From Mayfieldus sp963772265 (GTDB lineage: Bacteria > Actinomycetota > Thermoleophilia > Solirubrobacterales > 70-9): a stretch of DNA of 64,000 nt. The stretch covers positions 62,001 to 126,000 of the forward strand of contig CAVYWS010000005.1 of NCBI GenBank assembly GCA_963772265.1, given 5' to 3'. Shown piece after piece: positions 17,176-27,722 of this stretch (positions are counted from its first letter, which is position 1; the number at the start of each line of letters is the position of its first letter). The notes beneath the pieces were generated by a model that made no database searches, was not told the origin of the DNA, and worked only from the letters and a program-made list of their open reading frames with translations. The position numbers were made by a program, and so were the translations under genes.

Positions 17176-18659
17176 TGGGTGTCGCCGAGCCGGCGAGGGA
17201 AGCCGTCGAGCGGCTTCCGCCGCTGGCCCGGGGGAGGACCTGGGCCGATCCCGCGTCGGAGGGGGCTCGCGTCGTCGCGAGCCGATACGGGCGCCGCGAT
17301 GCGACCGTGCGCCGGTTCCTGGCAGCCGCCGACCTGGTCGGGCTCTGCGTCGCCTTCGCCGTCGCATTCCTCTGGGCCGGCAGGTCCGAGCACTTCTACT
17401 GGGCGCTGCTGACGCTTCCCGTATGGATCGTCCTGATGAAGGCCTACGGGCTCTATGACCGCGACATGAAGCGGATCAGCCACACCTCGATCGACGACCT
17501 GCCCTGGATCTTCCACGTGGTCCTGCTCGGAGCGATCCTCCTCTTCGCCGTCTACCACGTCGCCCCGCCTCCCAACGTCGACATGGCGAACCTCGCCTTG
17601 TTCGGCGCTTGCGCGATCGTCGCGATCACTGCAGCTCGCGCTGTCTCGCGGCGCCTTGCCGTCAGGGTGCTCGGCCCCGAGCGGGTCGTTCTGGTCGGCG
17701 ACGGGGAGGAGATCGCCGTCCTTGCGATGAAGATGCGAGCCCACCCCGAGTACGGCGTCGAGCCCGTCGGCTGGGTTTCGCGCGCGCTGTCCGAAGCGAC
17801 CGGATCGGAGCTGCCGAGGCTCGGCGACACCACCAGCTTCGACCTCGAGCGGACGGTCGTCGAGCGCTCCGCCGAGCGCCTCGTCGTCGCCCAGCGGGAC
17901 TTCGACGAGACGGCGATGCTCGACCTGCTGCGGGAGTCGCGCGAGCTGAGCGTGAAGGTGAGCGTGCTGCCACACCTCTTCTACCTGCTCGGGCCGTCGG
18001 TGGAGGTGGACGACGTCGAAGGGCTCACCGTCCTGGGCATCAACCCGCCGGTCCTGCCACGCTCCTCGCGCTTCCTCAAGCGCTCGATGGACGTCGCGGG
18101 CTCGCTGGTCCTGCTGATGGTGACCGCTCCCCTGTTCGGGCTGATCGCCCTGGCAATCAAGCTCGACTCGCCGGGGCCGGTTTTCTTCCGCCAGCGGCGA
18201 GTCGGCTGCAAGGGCCGGTGCTTCCAGCTGGTCAAGTTCCGGACCATGGTCTGCGATGCAGAGGCCCGGCGGGAAGAGCTGCTCGAGAAGAGCAAGGACC
18301 CGGGCTGGCTGCACGTCGACGACGACCCGCGCGTGACCCGGGTTGGGCGCTTCCTGCGCCATTGGAGCCTCGATGAGCTTCCACAGCTCTGGAACGTGCT
18401 CAAGGGCGAGATGAGCCTGGTAGGGCCGCGGCCGCTGATCGAGCCCGAGCACAGCCAGCTCGAAGGCTGGGGCAAGACCAGGATCGACCTCACCCCGGGC
18501 CTGACCGGCCTCTGGCAGGTGCTTGGCCGGACCCGGATCCCGTTCGAGGAGATGATCAAGCTCGACTACCTCTACGTCACCAACTGGTCCCTGTGGACCG
18601 ACGTGCGGCTGATCATGCGCACCGTTCCCGCCGTGCTGACGCGGCGGGGTGTCAACTAG
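17175..18659 (+). CDS. Polyprenyl-phosphate sugar-1-phosphate transferase (WbaP/CpsE type)
   Basis: 494 residues. The N-terminal half has about four transmembrane helices and a CoA-binding-like domain (VVLVGDGEEIAVLAMKMRAH). The C-terminal half is the bacterial sugar transferase domain: a membrane helix (VAGSLVLLMVTAPLFGLIAL), the basic motif FFRQRRVGCKGRCFQLVKFR, TRVGRFLRHWSLDELPQLWN, LKGEMSLVGPRPLIEPE and PGLTGLWQVLGR. This enzyme starts glycan assembly by moving a sugar-1-phosphate to undecaprenyl phosphate at the inner membrane. It is the priming enzyme of the locus. The start is GTG 17175 overlapping the dehydrogenase stop. The frame is intact. Confidence 0.92.
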   Translation: MGVAEPAREAVERLPPLARGRTWADPASEGARVVASRYGRRDATVRRFLAAADLVGLCVAFAVAFLWAGRSEHFYWALLTLPVWIVLMKAYGLYDRDMKRISHTSIDDLPWIFHVVLLGAILLFAVYHVAPPPNVDMANLALFGACAIVAITAARAVSRRLAVRVLGPERVVLVGDGEEIAVLAMKMRAHPEYGVEPVGWVSRALSEATGSELPRLGDTTSFDLERTVVERSAERLVVAQRDFDETAMLDLLRESRELSVKVSVLPHLFYLLGPSVEVDDVEGLTVLGINPPVLPRSSRFLKRSMDVAGSLVLLMVTAPLFGLIALAIKLDSPGPVFFRQRRVGCKGRCFQLVKFRTMVCDAEARREELLEKSKDPGWLHVDDDPRVTRVGRFLRHWSLDELPQLWNVLKGEMSLVGPRPLIEPEHSQLEGWGKTRIDLTPGLTGLWQVLGRTRIPFEEMIKLDYLYVTNWSLWTDVRLIMRTVPAVLTRRGVN

Positions 18660-18689
18660 CGATGGCGCGTCCGCCGCCCGGCAGCGGCG

Positions 18690-19761
18690 ATGAAGGTCTG
18701 GATCGACCTCTCCAACTCGCCCCATCCGCTGCTCTTCGAGCCGATCGCCCGCCGCCTGGAGGAGCTGGGGCACGCCGTCTGCGTCACCGCCCGCGACAAC
18801 GCCCAGACTGTCGAGCTGGCCCATGAGCGCTGGCCGGAGGCGGAGGTGATCGGCGGGCCGAGCCCCGGGGGCCGCGCGGCAAAGGGGGGCGCGATGCTGG
18901 GACGGGTCATCAGCCTGCGCGGTGGGCGCGACGGGACGAGACCCGACGTTGCGCTTTCGCATGGCTCCTACGCCCAGATCGTCGCGGCGCGGTCGATCGG
19001 CGTGCCTGCCGTGACGGCGATGGATTACGAGCACCAACCCGCCAACCACCTTGCATTCAGGCTCGCCTCCAGGGTGCTGCTGCCGGAGGCGCTGCGCGGC
19101 ACCCGGGTTGTCCGCCAGGGGGCCGCCGGAGCCAAGACGCGCTTCTACGACGGACTCAAGGAGGAGCTCTACTTGGCGAATTCGAGCCTGATCCCGGAGT
19201 GCTCGAGAGCGATCGGCCTCCAGCGAAATGCGGAGGCGCGGCTGGTGGTGGCCCGGACACCGCCCTCTGGCGCCCTATACCACCGTTCCGAGAACCGACT
19301 CTTTCTGGACGCGCTATTTCGCACCTGGCCCGGAACGGGGCGCGCTGCGTCGTCCTCGCCCGCCGGCCCGAGCAGCGTGGCAGATCGCGGCACTTCGGCT
19401 TCCCAACATCGTCTTTCCCGCGCATGCGGTCGATTCCCGGTCGCTGATCTACGCCGCCGATCTCGTGATCGGGGCGGGGGGAACGATGACACGCGAGGCC
19501 GCCTTGCTCGGCGTGCCCACGGTCAGCGTGTTCGCCGGCAGAAAGGCAGCAGTAGATCAATGGCTTGAGCAGCGAGGCAGCCTTCGCCGGCTCCGGTCGA
19601 TCGATGAGCTGCCCGCGCTGTCTCGCCGCCCGCCGCAGCGCCGAGACCCGGTGACGCTGCGGGCGCGCGGGAAGCAACTCGTCGAGGATTTCGTCGGAGT
19701 CGTCGAGGAGCTTGGCTCCCGCCTGGCGTTTCAGATGGCTACGTTTCAGGCTCATGCGTAG
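18690..19761 (+). CDS. DUF354-family glycosyltransferase-like protein (frame broken)
   Basis: The N-terminal 175 residues read cleanly: MKVWIDLSNSPHPLLFEPIA, LEELGHAVCVTARDNAQTVE, DVALSHGSYAQIVAARSIGV, TAMDYEHQPANHLAFRLAS. After about 19230 the product continues in other frames: (ARCVVLARRPEQ; LRLPNIVFPAHAVDSRSLIY; GAGGTMTREAALLGVPTVSV) to LVEDFVGVVEELG. DUF354 proteins have a GT-B-like fold and occur in surface-glycan loci; the exact reaction is unknown. Repairs near 19235, 19330 and 19380 restore a normal length of about 350 residues. It lies between the priming transferase and the amidotransferase on the same strand. Confidence 0.75.
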
Positions 19762-19803
19762 GCGCCGGTCCAGGATCCTGCTGGCGATTTGCGGAGCTGC
19801 CTG

Positions 19804-21766
19804 ATGTGCGGAATCGTTGGTCAGGTGCGAGCCGACGGGGGGCGCGTCGACCCGAACCTGCTCGCGCGGATGTGTGCAGCCCTTGAGCATCGCGGCCCTG
19901 ACTCGCGAGGCATCTGCGTCGGCGCTGGGGCCGGCCTAGGGATCCAGCGTCTTCGCGTGATCGACCTCGAGTCCGGGGATCAACCGATATTCAACGAAGA
20001 CCGTTCCGTTGCGGTCGTACTCAACGGCGAGATCTACAACTTTCGCGATCTGCGCGATCGTCTGCGGCGCTCCGGGCACCGCTTCGCGACTCGGAGCGAC
20101 ACCGAAGTCATTGCGCACCTTTACGAGGAGGATGGACCTGATTGCGTTGGTTCTCTGCACGGGATGTTCGCTTTCGCGCTCTGGGACGAGCGGAACCGGC
20201 GGCTGGTCCTGGCAACAGATCGGGTGGGGAAGAAGCCGCTCTTCTACGCCGCCGAGAGCAATCGTCTGACCTTTGCCTCCGAATTGGCCGCGCTACTCGC
20301 CGACGAGGAGATTCCGCGAGCCCTCGACTACACCGCGCTCGACGCCTACCTAGCCTTCCGCTGGGTCCCGTCTCCGCGCACCGCATTCCGGGGTATCAGC
20401 AAGCTGCCGCCCGCCAGCGTCCTTGTCCATGAGGAGTCGCAATCAACGGTTTGGAAGTACTGGCGGCTTGACTACTCCCGCAAACTTGACACCTCGGACG
20501 AGCGAGAGGTGGCGCTCGAGCTTCGCGACCAGATCCGCCGTGCAGTTCGGCGGCGGATGATCGCCGACGTGCCCCTAGGCGCATTCCTGTCGGGCGGCAT
20601 CGACTCTTCGGCGGTTGTCGCGGCGATGGCGGAGGCGTCGGGGGAACCGGTGCGGACGTTCTCCATCGGTTTCACCAGCGACCGCTACGATGAGCTGCCG
20701 AATGCCCGCCTGGTGGCGAAGCACTTCGGCACCGATCACGAGGAGTTGGTGGTCGACCCGAAGGCGATCGACGTCATTCCCAAGATAGTCCGCCATCACG
20801 GGGAGCCCTTTGCCGACCCATCTGCGATCCCGAGCTTCTACGTAGCCGAAATGGCTCGCCGCCGTGTCACCGTCGCCCTGAACGGGGACGGCGGGGACGA
20901 GAGCTTCGCCGGCTACACGAGATATGTCTCGAACTTGGCGCTCCACAGAGCGCGGGCAATGCCCCTCCCGGTGCGCCGCCTGCTGGGCATCCTGGGTCAG
21001 GGCGTGCCCCCGACCGGACGCATCGACTCGTGGCGCAGCCGTGCCCACCGCGCTGCCCAGGCTTTGGCGCTCGACCCTGCAGACCAGCACACCGCCTATT
21101 TGACCCACCTGAATGGTTTGCAGCGGGATGAGCTGTATACGCCGGAGTTCCGCCAACTGGTGGGCGACTCGATCGTCCCGGATGTGATCGGGAAGCCGTG
21201 GCGGGAGTCGACCGCGCGGTATCCGCTCGACCGGATGCTCGATGTCGACATCTGCACGTACCTTCCGGATGATCTGTTGGCCAAGATGGACACAGCGACG
21301 ATGGCGCATTCTCTCGAGGCCCGTTCACCGTTCCTGGACCACGAGCTGATGCAGTTCGCAGCGGCGCTGCCACCGCGGCTGAAGCTTCGCGGCGCCCAGA
21401 AGAAGGTCGTCCTGCGGGCGGCGCTTCGAGGCTGGGTGCCCGACGAGATCCTCGATGCCCCGAAGCAGGGATTCACTGTTCCGCTCGATGAGTGGTTTCG
21501 GGGCGACTCTGGCACTTCGCTCACGAGGTGCTCTTGGACCCCCATCGGCTGCGCGCGGATATTTCGAACAGGACCAGGTGCGTCGAATTCTCGACGAGCA
21601 TCGAGCCCGCCGGAAAGACCACTCGCAGGCGATCTGGACTCTCCTCATGCTCGAGGCTCGGCAACATGAGTTTGTCGACCAGGTCAGACGCCGGGTGCTG
21701 TCGATCGCGCTGCGCTTGCAGAAGACTTCGCTCAAATGGGCGCGGAAGCGTCCGGCCGCGTGTTAG
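19804..21766 (+). CDS. Asparagine synthase-type amidotransferase of the glycan locus
   Basis: The start at 19804 gives MCGIVGQ, placing the catalytic Cys at position 2 of a real glutaminase domain. LEHRGPDSRG, VVLNGEIYNF and GMFAFALWDERNRRL follow. The synthetase half has the ATP motif LSGGIDSSAVVAAMAE, NGDGGDESFAGYTRY and SLEARSPFLDHELM. The last 75 residues need frame changes near 21513 and 21555 and then read ARGYFEQDQVRRILDEHRAR to a stop at 21766. In surface-glycan clusters such enzymes (WbpS-like) turn uronic acids into uronamides using glutamine, which fits the WlbA-type uronic acid pathway upstream. They differ from the Cys-lacking cyclases at 49572 and 62235. Confidence 0.88.
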
Positions 21767-22955
21767 AGTGCGCGGCCCGGCGGACCTCGCAAGCGTGGCA
21801 CAGACGCCTCATCAAAGGAGGCAGCCATCGATTCGATGCTGAGCGCGCTACGGGTGGCGAGGGCCTCGGAAGCCAGCCGCCGCTGAAGGAATCGTTGTTC
21901 ACGGAACGGCAAGGGCGTGAAGTCGTTCATCCCACCGCGAACGATGAGGCCGTTCACGCCGTGGCGGACGTACTCGATCTCCGGAGCTATGCATGTCGGT
22001 GTTCTCGGGTGATGACGGGCAGCCCATGGGCGAAGGCATGGTTCGCCGCTAGGCCGACAGTGCCAGGGATCACCACCGCCGACGCTACGCGCATGTAGCG
22101 CGCCACCTCGAGTTGGTCACGGATCGAGCCGCGGAAGTGAATTGCCTCGCCCCGGTCAGCGCCTTCGCATCGGGTAGGTCGGGCCCATCGCCGATGATCA
22201 CGACCTCCACACGCCGGCTGGCGAGCCCGCGCTCGCGTATGGTGCGTGCCGCCTCGAGCAGCTCGCCGACCCGCTTTTCCTTGTAGATGCGGCCAATGAA
22301 CAGAAGCACTACGGAGTCGGGCTGCGAGGCCAAGTTCGGCACGCAGCAAGGCGGGGTCGCTTTTTCGTAACCGCGCGTGCAGATCGATCTGGTGCTCGAT
22401 GTCGAGGGTGTTGTGGAGGACGAAGATCCGCTGGGGATCGATGCCGGCGGGAACAGGTGGTCGCGACCCCCGGGTGTGTAGGCGAGGTAGGCATCCGCAA
22501 GGCGCGCCATGCGAGTCCGCAGCCGCGGCGTTGATGCTCGGAAGCGGCTTTAGAGGCTCTCCGACATCCTCGTCCTGCCAAGCCCGTGACCCCAGAGAAC
22601 CGCCGGTCTACCCATCGACTTGAACGCGAATAGTAGGAAGAGGCTAGAGATGAAGCGCAACTGCGCGGCGATGACGATCGCATCGAAGCCGCCACGCAGC
22701 ACACGGCTCACCAGGGCCTGGTAGATGAGTCGTCTTCCGGGGGGGCCAAATCTCGGTGTTGCGAACTCGCACGTGCGGGAACGCAAATGGCTCCGAGGCG
22801 GCGATCGTGCGTGCACCTGAAGGCGGCCTCTCCGTGAAAGATCACATATTCAGCCGCTCCGCGCTCATGAAGCAACTCATAGAGGCGCACCCGGTACTCG
22901 GGCACATAGCCATCGTGAATGACGGCGACGCGCCCGCACCGACTTGACCCGCCAT
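21763..22955 (-). CDS. Glycosyltransferase family 4 (frame broken)
   Basis: On the opposite strand to its neighbours. Pieces in three frames join to a GT4: N-terminus VAVIHDGYVPEYRVRLYELL and YVIFHGEA; FDAIVIAAQLRFISSLFLLF with SMGRPAVLWGHG; ADAYLAYTPGGRDHLFP; DSVVLLFIGRIYKEKRVGEL; EVVIIGDGPDLPDAKAL; EAIHFRGSIRDQLEVARYMR; SAVVIPGTVGLAANHAFAHG; and a final NGLIVRGG. At least six frame changes are needed over 1.2 kb. The start is not certain (ATG 22955 proposed). It is convergent with the amidotransferase gene (4-base tail overlap) and could be a decayed gene. Confidence 0.6.
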
Positions 22956-23113
22956 GCCCTGAAGCACGGCTCGGGCTCTTGCCGGGATCCGGAAGCCACG
23001 GCCATTGCTCCAAGCAACGCCCGGCCGTGACTGCTTCTGACGGCACCGGGTAGGACGCCATTCAAGGCCTGAAGGCGGAAGAAACGTCTGAATCGCCCGC
23101 GTTTTTCTCGCGG

Positions 23114-24040
23114 ATGCACGGAGGCACGCCCGATAGGCGTCGTCAGGAGGTCCTGCTGGCGCGTCGCCTCGAGGCTTGGGGCGCCCGCGCGGCTGGCGCG
23201 GGACGACCTATGACGCCCTCAACGCCACCAGACCTATCTGGAGCCCCTGAAAAGCGGCACGTTTGGCAGGCGGCTGCTGATCCAGGTTGTGAAGCGCTCT
23301 CCTTTTGATCTGCGTGCGCTGCTGGGCATCGCGCCATCGGTGAGCGCGGCCAGCATCGCCTCGGTCGTGGCGGCCTACGCCAGGGGCGGATTCCTCGGAA
23401 CGCGAGAAGACGCGAAGCAAGCTGATCGCTGCCCTGGGGCTGCTTGAGCAGCTGCGCTCAGCGCGCTTCACCGAGCCTTGTTGGGGTTACCACTTCGATT
23501 TTCAGTCGCGGGTGGTCTACTGCCGGCGCGGTGAGCCGAACACGATCGCCACGGCATTCGCGAGCAGCGCCTTGCTCGATTCCCAGGAGAGCCTGGGTGA
23601 TTCGTCGCTGCTCGACAAAGCCGTTGGGGTGGCCGATTGCCTGGTGCGTCGGGTGGGGCAGACAGCAGAGTGGTGAAGGCGCTATTTCGGCTACCATCCG
23701 GGCGACCGATCCCCGATCCACAACTCGAACATGCTCGCCTGCGCGGTACTGGCTCGGGCCTGCCGTCGCAGATTGAAGACGAGGAGGTGGCGAGGCGGCC
23801 GCCGCGGCAGGCAGCGCTACACCCTCGACGCATCAGCGCCCCGACGGGTCCTGGCCCTACGGCGGGCGGTCCGACCTCGGATTGGGTGGACAACTTCCAC
23901 ACCGGGTACGTGCTCGACTCGCTTCGATCTTGCATCGATGCCGGAGTCGGCGGGCCGAAGCCGAGCGTGCATGGCGGCGCGGTGTCGATTTCTATCGGCG
24001 CAACCTGTTCCTCGCCGACGGGACCCTAAGTACTTCGCGC
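23114..24040 (+). pseudogene. Toroid-type polysaccharide-associated protein, copy 1 (broken, truncated)
   Basis: This is a paralogue of the gene at 25120. Matching segments appear in order but in changing frames: RLEAWGARAAG, GRRLLIQVVKRSPFDLRALL, EPCWGYHFDFQSRVVY, GEPNTIATAFASSALLDSQE, FGYHPGDRSPIHNSNMLACA and WVDNFHTGYVLDSLRSCIDA. It ends after FYRRNLFLADGT near KYFA. The copy at 25120 continues for about 110 residues more (VHPIDGLSVAQGIQTLSI and on). Here the sequence instead runs into a different protein's C-terminus. The fold looks like an alpha/alpha toroid as in VpsJ-like or cyclase-like proteins; the function is not known. The combination of frame breaks and a missing end suggests a real pseudogene. 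Confidence 0.55.
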
Positions 24041-24225
24041 GATCCCCCAAGGACCTGCCCACGGCGCGGTTCCGTGAGGAAGAGCCCCGCGAACCGCGCG
24101 AGCTGCGCAAGCGAAGCCGCCAGCTGGTCGACCACTTCGTGGGGGCGGTCGTGGAAGTGGGCGAGGCTCAGCGACCGCCTGGCAAGAACCAGGATCGCCC
24201 GGTCGTTCCTGCTGCGACATGCTGA
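24040..24225 (+). pseudogene. C-terminal remnant resembling a DUF354 protein
   Basis: In frame 1 this stretch reads RSPKDLPTARF, then LRKRSRQLVDHFVGAVVEVG. It matches the end of the DUF354 gene upstream (RSIDELPAL, then LRARGKQLVEDFVGVVEELG at 19593-19724), with the same spacing to within a few residues. It follows directly after the truncated toroid copy. The simplest reading is that a deletion joined the front of a toroid gene to the tail of a second DUF354 gene. The stop (24225) overlaps the start of the next FkbM gene by 7 bases. Confidence 0.5.
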
Positions 24226-25120
24226 TTCGGCTCATCGGGGCTGTGTGGCGGCGCCTTGCTCGGCTGCCTGGATTGCGGCGGGTTGCGCAGGGGTCGCGGG
24301 TCGACCGAGTCGCCCGTGTGCTCCGGCACAGCCTCGCCGTCCAGGAGTCCCTGCGCTTCGTGTTCAGAGAGTCGCTGGGGGGCGGCAGGGTGGCTTCGTA
24401 CACCCTGCGAGGGTCGGGCGCCGCCGTTTGCCTGCGCCACGACGAGCACGACTCATGGATCCTGCACGAGGTGCTGACCAGCTCCAACTACGCGCCGCCA
24501 CGCGGTGCCAGGGAGGTTTTGGAGGAGTCGGGGCCGGGCCTTCGCGTCGTCGATGCCGGGGCACACCTGGGGTTCTTCGGGCTCTTCGTGCTCGGCGATC
24601 ACCCCGAGGCCGAGATCCTCGCCTTCGAGCCCGATCCCTCAAACGCGGCGCTGCTGGAGAAATGCATCCACCTGAACCGGCTGGAAGGTCAGTGGCAGGT
24701 GATGAGGGCGTGCGCCGCCACCCAGGACGGCTCCGCCTGGTTCGCGTCCGGCCGTGGCGAGATGTCACACGTGGCCAGGGCCCCGGTTCGGGAGCGATCG
24801 AGGTCGCAGTCGTTGACTTGTTCCACCACCTGCGCGACGTCGACATCCTCAAGATGGACATCGAAGGGGGCGAGTGGGCCATCCTCGCCGATCGGCGTCT
24901 GGCGGAGACTCCGCCCAAGGTCCTGATGCTCGAGTACCACTCGCGCCTCTGCCCCGATTCGGACCCGAAGCGAGCGGCGGCGGCCCGGCTCACGGAACTG
25001 GGGTATGTGGTCGAAGAGGGAACTTCGCTGTCCCCAGAGGCTGGAACCCTGCTGGCCTGGCGGCCCCCCGGCCGCGGGGCGAACGACGAGAAGAATCTCG
25101 AGACCGCGAGCGTCGGATAG
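24219..25120 (+). CDS. FkbM-family methyltransferase, one frame break
   Basis: About 300 residues. An N-terminal basic helix starts MLIRLIGAVWRRLARLPGLR. SAM-binding motifs are LRVVDAGAHLGFFGLFVLG and EILAFEPDPSNAALLEKCIH. After one frame change near 24770 come VDLFHHLRDVDILKMDIEGG and EWAILADRRLAETPPKVLML, the FkbM signature. FkbM enzymes O-methylate sugars or polyketides; here a glycan sugar is likely. The stop overlaps the GTG start of the next gene by one base. It is one of three FkbM-type genes in the locus (also 31302 and 39149). Confidence 0.82.
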
Positions 25121-26359
25121 TGGTGCGGGCGTTGGAGGCAGGCCGGCACCAGGATGCGGTCGAGCTTGCCTGCAGGATCGAGCGCTGGGGTGCGGCCCGA
25201 GGATGGCGCGGCACCGATCCGTACGAGGGCTTGAACGCCCGCCGCCGGCTCGTGACCCCGTTGAAGGCCTCGGTGCTCGGGCGCCGGCTTCTGATCCAGG
25301 CGGTGAAGCGCTCGCCGCTCGACCTGCGGCCGGCGCTGGGCATCGATCAAGAGTGCAGCGCCGTCAGCCTCGCGTGCGCGATCTCGGCCTATGCCCGTGA
25401 TGGATTCCTCGGAGCGGACGAGGCAATTCCGAGGCTGAGATCGGCGCTGGAGATGCTGGAAGCGCTGCGCTCGCCCCGCTACGAGGAGCCCTGCTGGGGA
25501 TACCACTTCGACGTCCAGACCCGCGTCTTCTTCTATTCACGGGGAACGCCGAACACGATCGCCTCCGCATTTGCCGGCCAGGCGCTTCTCGACGCGTATG
25601 AGGCGCTGCACGACGACGCCCTGCTGGACGCGGCGCATCGGTCGGCCCGGTTCTTCCTGCGCGAGGTCCCCCAGACCGCCGCGGCGGAGGGCGCCTACTT
25701 CGGTTACCTGCCCGGCGACCGGACGCCGATCCACAACTCGAACATGCTCGCCTCGGCGTTGCTGGCACGGGTATCGGCGGCGACGGGCGACAGCGAGATG
25801 GCGGAGGCGGCGTCGGCGGGGCTTCGAATACGCGCTCGGCACACCAGCGCCCGGACGGATCGTGGCCATACGGCGAGCGCGACGACCTGGCTTGGGTGGA
25901 CAACTTCCATACCGGTTACGTGCTCGACTCGCTGCGATCCTGCATCGACGCCGGAATCGGCGGGCCGGAGGCCGAACGCGCATGGCGCCGCGGCGTCGAG
26001 TTCTACCGGCGCAAGCTCTTCCTCGCCGACGGGACTCCGAAGTACTTCGCCACGCGGGTCCACCCGATCGATGGCCTCTCGGTGGCTCAGGGCATCCAGA
26101 CGCTTTCGATCGCCGCACGCCACGACCCCAGCGTGTGCCGAGGCATCCTGGCGGGTGTTCGAGTTCGCCCGCCGGCGCATGCTGCGGAGGCGACGGGCTG
26201 CCGATCTTCCAGAAGCGCCGGCTGTGGACGAACGGCGCCCTTCACGTGCGCTGGTCGATTGCCCCGATGCTGCTCGCCCTGACCCACCTGATCCGGGTCG
26301 AAGCCGCGACGCGATCCGAGGCGAAGGCGACATCGAAGTTTCAGGAGGCGATCGCATGA
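25120..26359 (+). CDS. Toroid-type polysaccharide-associated protein, copy 2 (frame broken)
   Basis: It starts at GTG 25120, which overlaps the FkbM stop. The first 235 residues read cleanly: RIERWGAARGWRG, GRRLLIQAVKRSPLDLRPAL, EPCWGYHFDVQTRVFFYSRG, TPNTIASAFAGQALLDAYEA and LPGDRTPIHNSNMLASALLA. After changes near 25830, 26145 and 26190 it continues WVDNFHTGYVLDSLRSCIDA, ADGTPKYFATRVHPIDGLSV and WTNGALHVRWSIAPMLLALT to the stop. The repeated helices and GYHF/NFHTGY motifs suggest an alpha/alpha toroid like VpsJ. Such proteins occur in exopolysaccharide clusters, but their activity is not established. ATGA coupling to the next gene. Confidence 0.6.
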
Positions 26360-27722
26360 GCGCGCCAGACCGCGCGGCTGCGGATGGCGTATCTGACGAC
26401 CCGGTTCCCCGCCCTTTCGCTCTCGTTCATCCAGCGCGAGGTCGATGCGATGCGTGCGCGGGGGCGACGATCGAGACCTTCGCGATTCACGACAGCCGCC
26501 CCGAGCACGTCCTGACCCGCACCGACCGCTCTGTCGCGCGAGACGACCTACACGGTGCTGCCGCCGCGCTGGGGGGATCTGATCGGGCCCACCTGATCGC
26601 CTTCGCCACCGGCCCCGTGGCCTATCTGCGGACGCTGGCCTTCGCGCTCGAGGCTGCCCCCGGCGGCTCCCACGGGATCCTCTGGCAGCTCTTTCACTTC
26701 GCCGAGGCGGTGCCGATCTGGCGCCAGCTCGAATCGCCGCGGGCTGCGCCACGTCCACGCCCACTTCACGAGCCCGTCGGGGGACGTCGCCCAGCTCGCC
26801 GCCCAGCTCGGCAGGGAGCGCGACGGCGAGGGCAGCTGGTCGTGGTCGCTGACCGCGCACGGGACCGACATCTTCAACGACGGCCCCGCGAGGCTGGCGG
26901 CGAAGGTCGAGAGCGCGTCGCTGGTGATCGGGGTGAGCGACTTCTGCCGCAGCCAGATGATGCGGATCGCCGGCGACGAGCACTGGCACAAGATCCGCAT
27001 GGTCCGCTGCGGGCTCGACGAGCGATGGCTCGCCTTCGACCCGATCGTCGCCGGCCGACAAGGAGCCCGAGGAGCTGCGGGTCCTGGCGGTGGGGCGCCT
27101 CGAGGTCGAGAAGGGCCACTCGATCCTGATCGACGCCCTGGCCGAGCTTCATCGCCGGGGGCTGCCACTGAAGCTCGAGATCGTCGGCGACGGCTCGAGG
27201 CGCCCGCATCTCGAACGGCGGGTCCGGAAGCTCGGCCTCGATTCGTCGGTGAGCTTCGCCGGGCCGATCGGCCAGGACGAGCTTCCCGATCGCTACAAGG
27301 CCGCGGACATCTTCTGCGTCCCGAGCCTGGGCGAGGGCGGAGGCCCGGTGGTGGCGATGGAGGCGATGTCGCTCGGGCTTCCCGTCGTGGCGTCGAACAC
27401 GATGGGGATCCCGGAGCTGATCGAGGACGGGGTGACGGGGCTGCTCTCGCCGCCCGGCCTCTCCGGCGAGCTTGCAGATCAGATCGAGCGGCTGGCCCGC
27501 GGCGTCGCGCTGCGACGGCGGCTCGGTGTGGCCGGCCGCGAGCGGGTCGCCGAGGGCTTCGACCGCGAGACCTGGATCGAGGAGCTCTGCCGCTGTTTCG
27601 AGGAATTCGTCGAGCCCGATGCTGGATCAAGCGGGCAAGCAGCGGATGCAACGGAGGCACCGTTGAACATGGACGGCGAAAGCTCACGAGCGTCGCGCCC
27701 GTTGGTTTCTCGGCATGAATGA
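26356..27722 (+). CDS. Glycosyltransferase family 4 (frame broken)
   Basis: The start ATG 26356 overlaps the previous stop (ATGA). The N-terminus, in a second frame, reads MAYLTTRFPALSLSFIQREV, the GT4 opening also seen at 9903. It continues TIETFAIHDSRPEHVL, LRHVHAHFTSPSGDVAQLA, WSWSLTAHGTDIFND and GVSDFCRSQMMRIAGDEHWH. The clean C-terminal 210 residues hold MGRLEVEKGHSILIDALAEL, LGEGGGPVVAMEAMSLGLPV (E-x7-E) and GIPELIEDGVTGLL. Frame changes fall near 26375, 26460, 26545, 26742 and 27053. It is close in sequence to the intact gene at 9903, so both may use related sugar donors. Confidence 0.78.

Noticed and set aside
17172..19049. Long minus-strand frame opposite the sugar transferase
   Set aside because: Antisense shadow of an intact, strongly conserved transferase; no recognisable motif.
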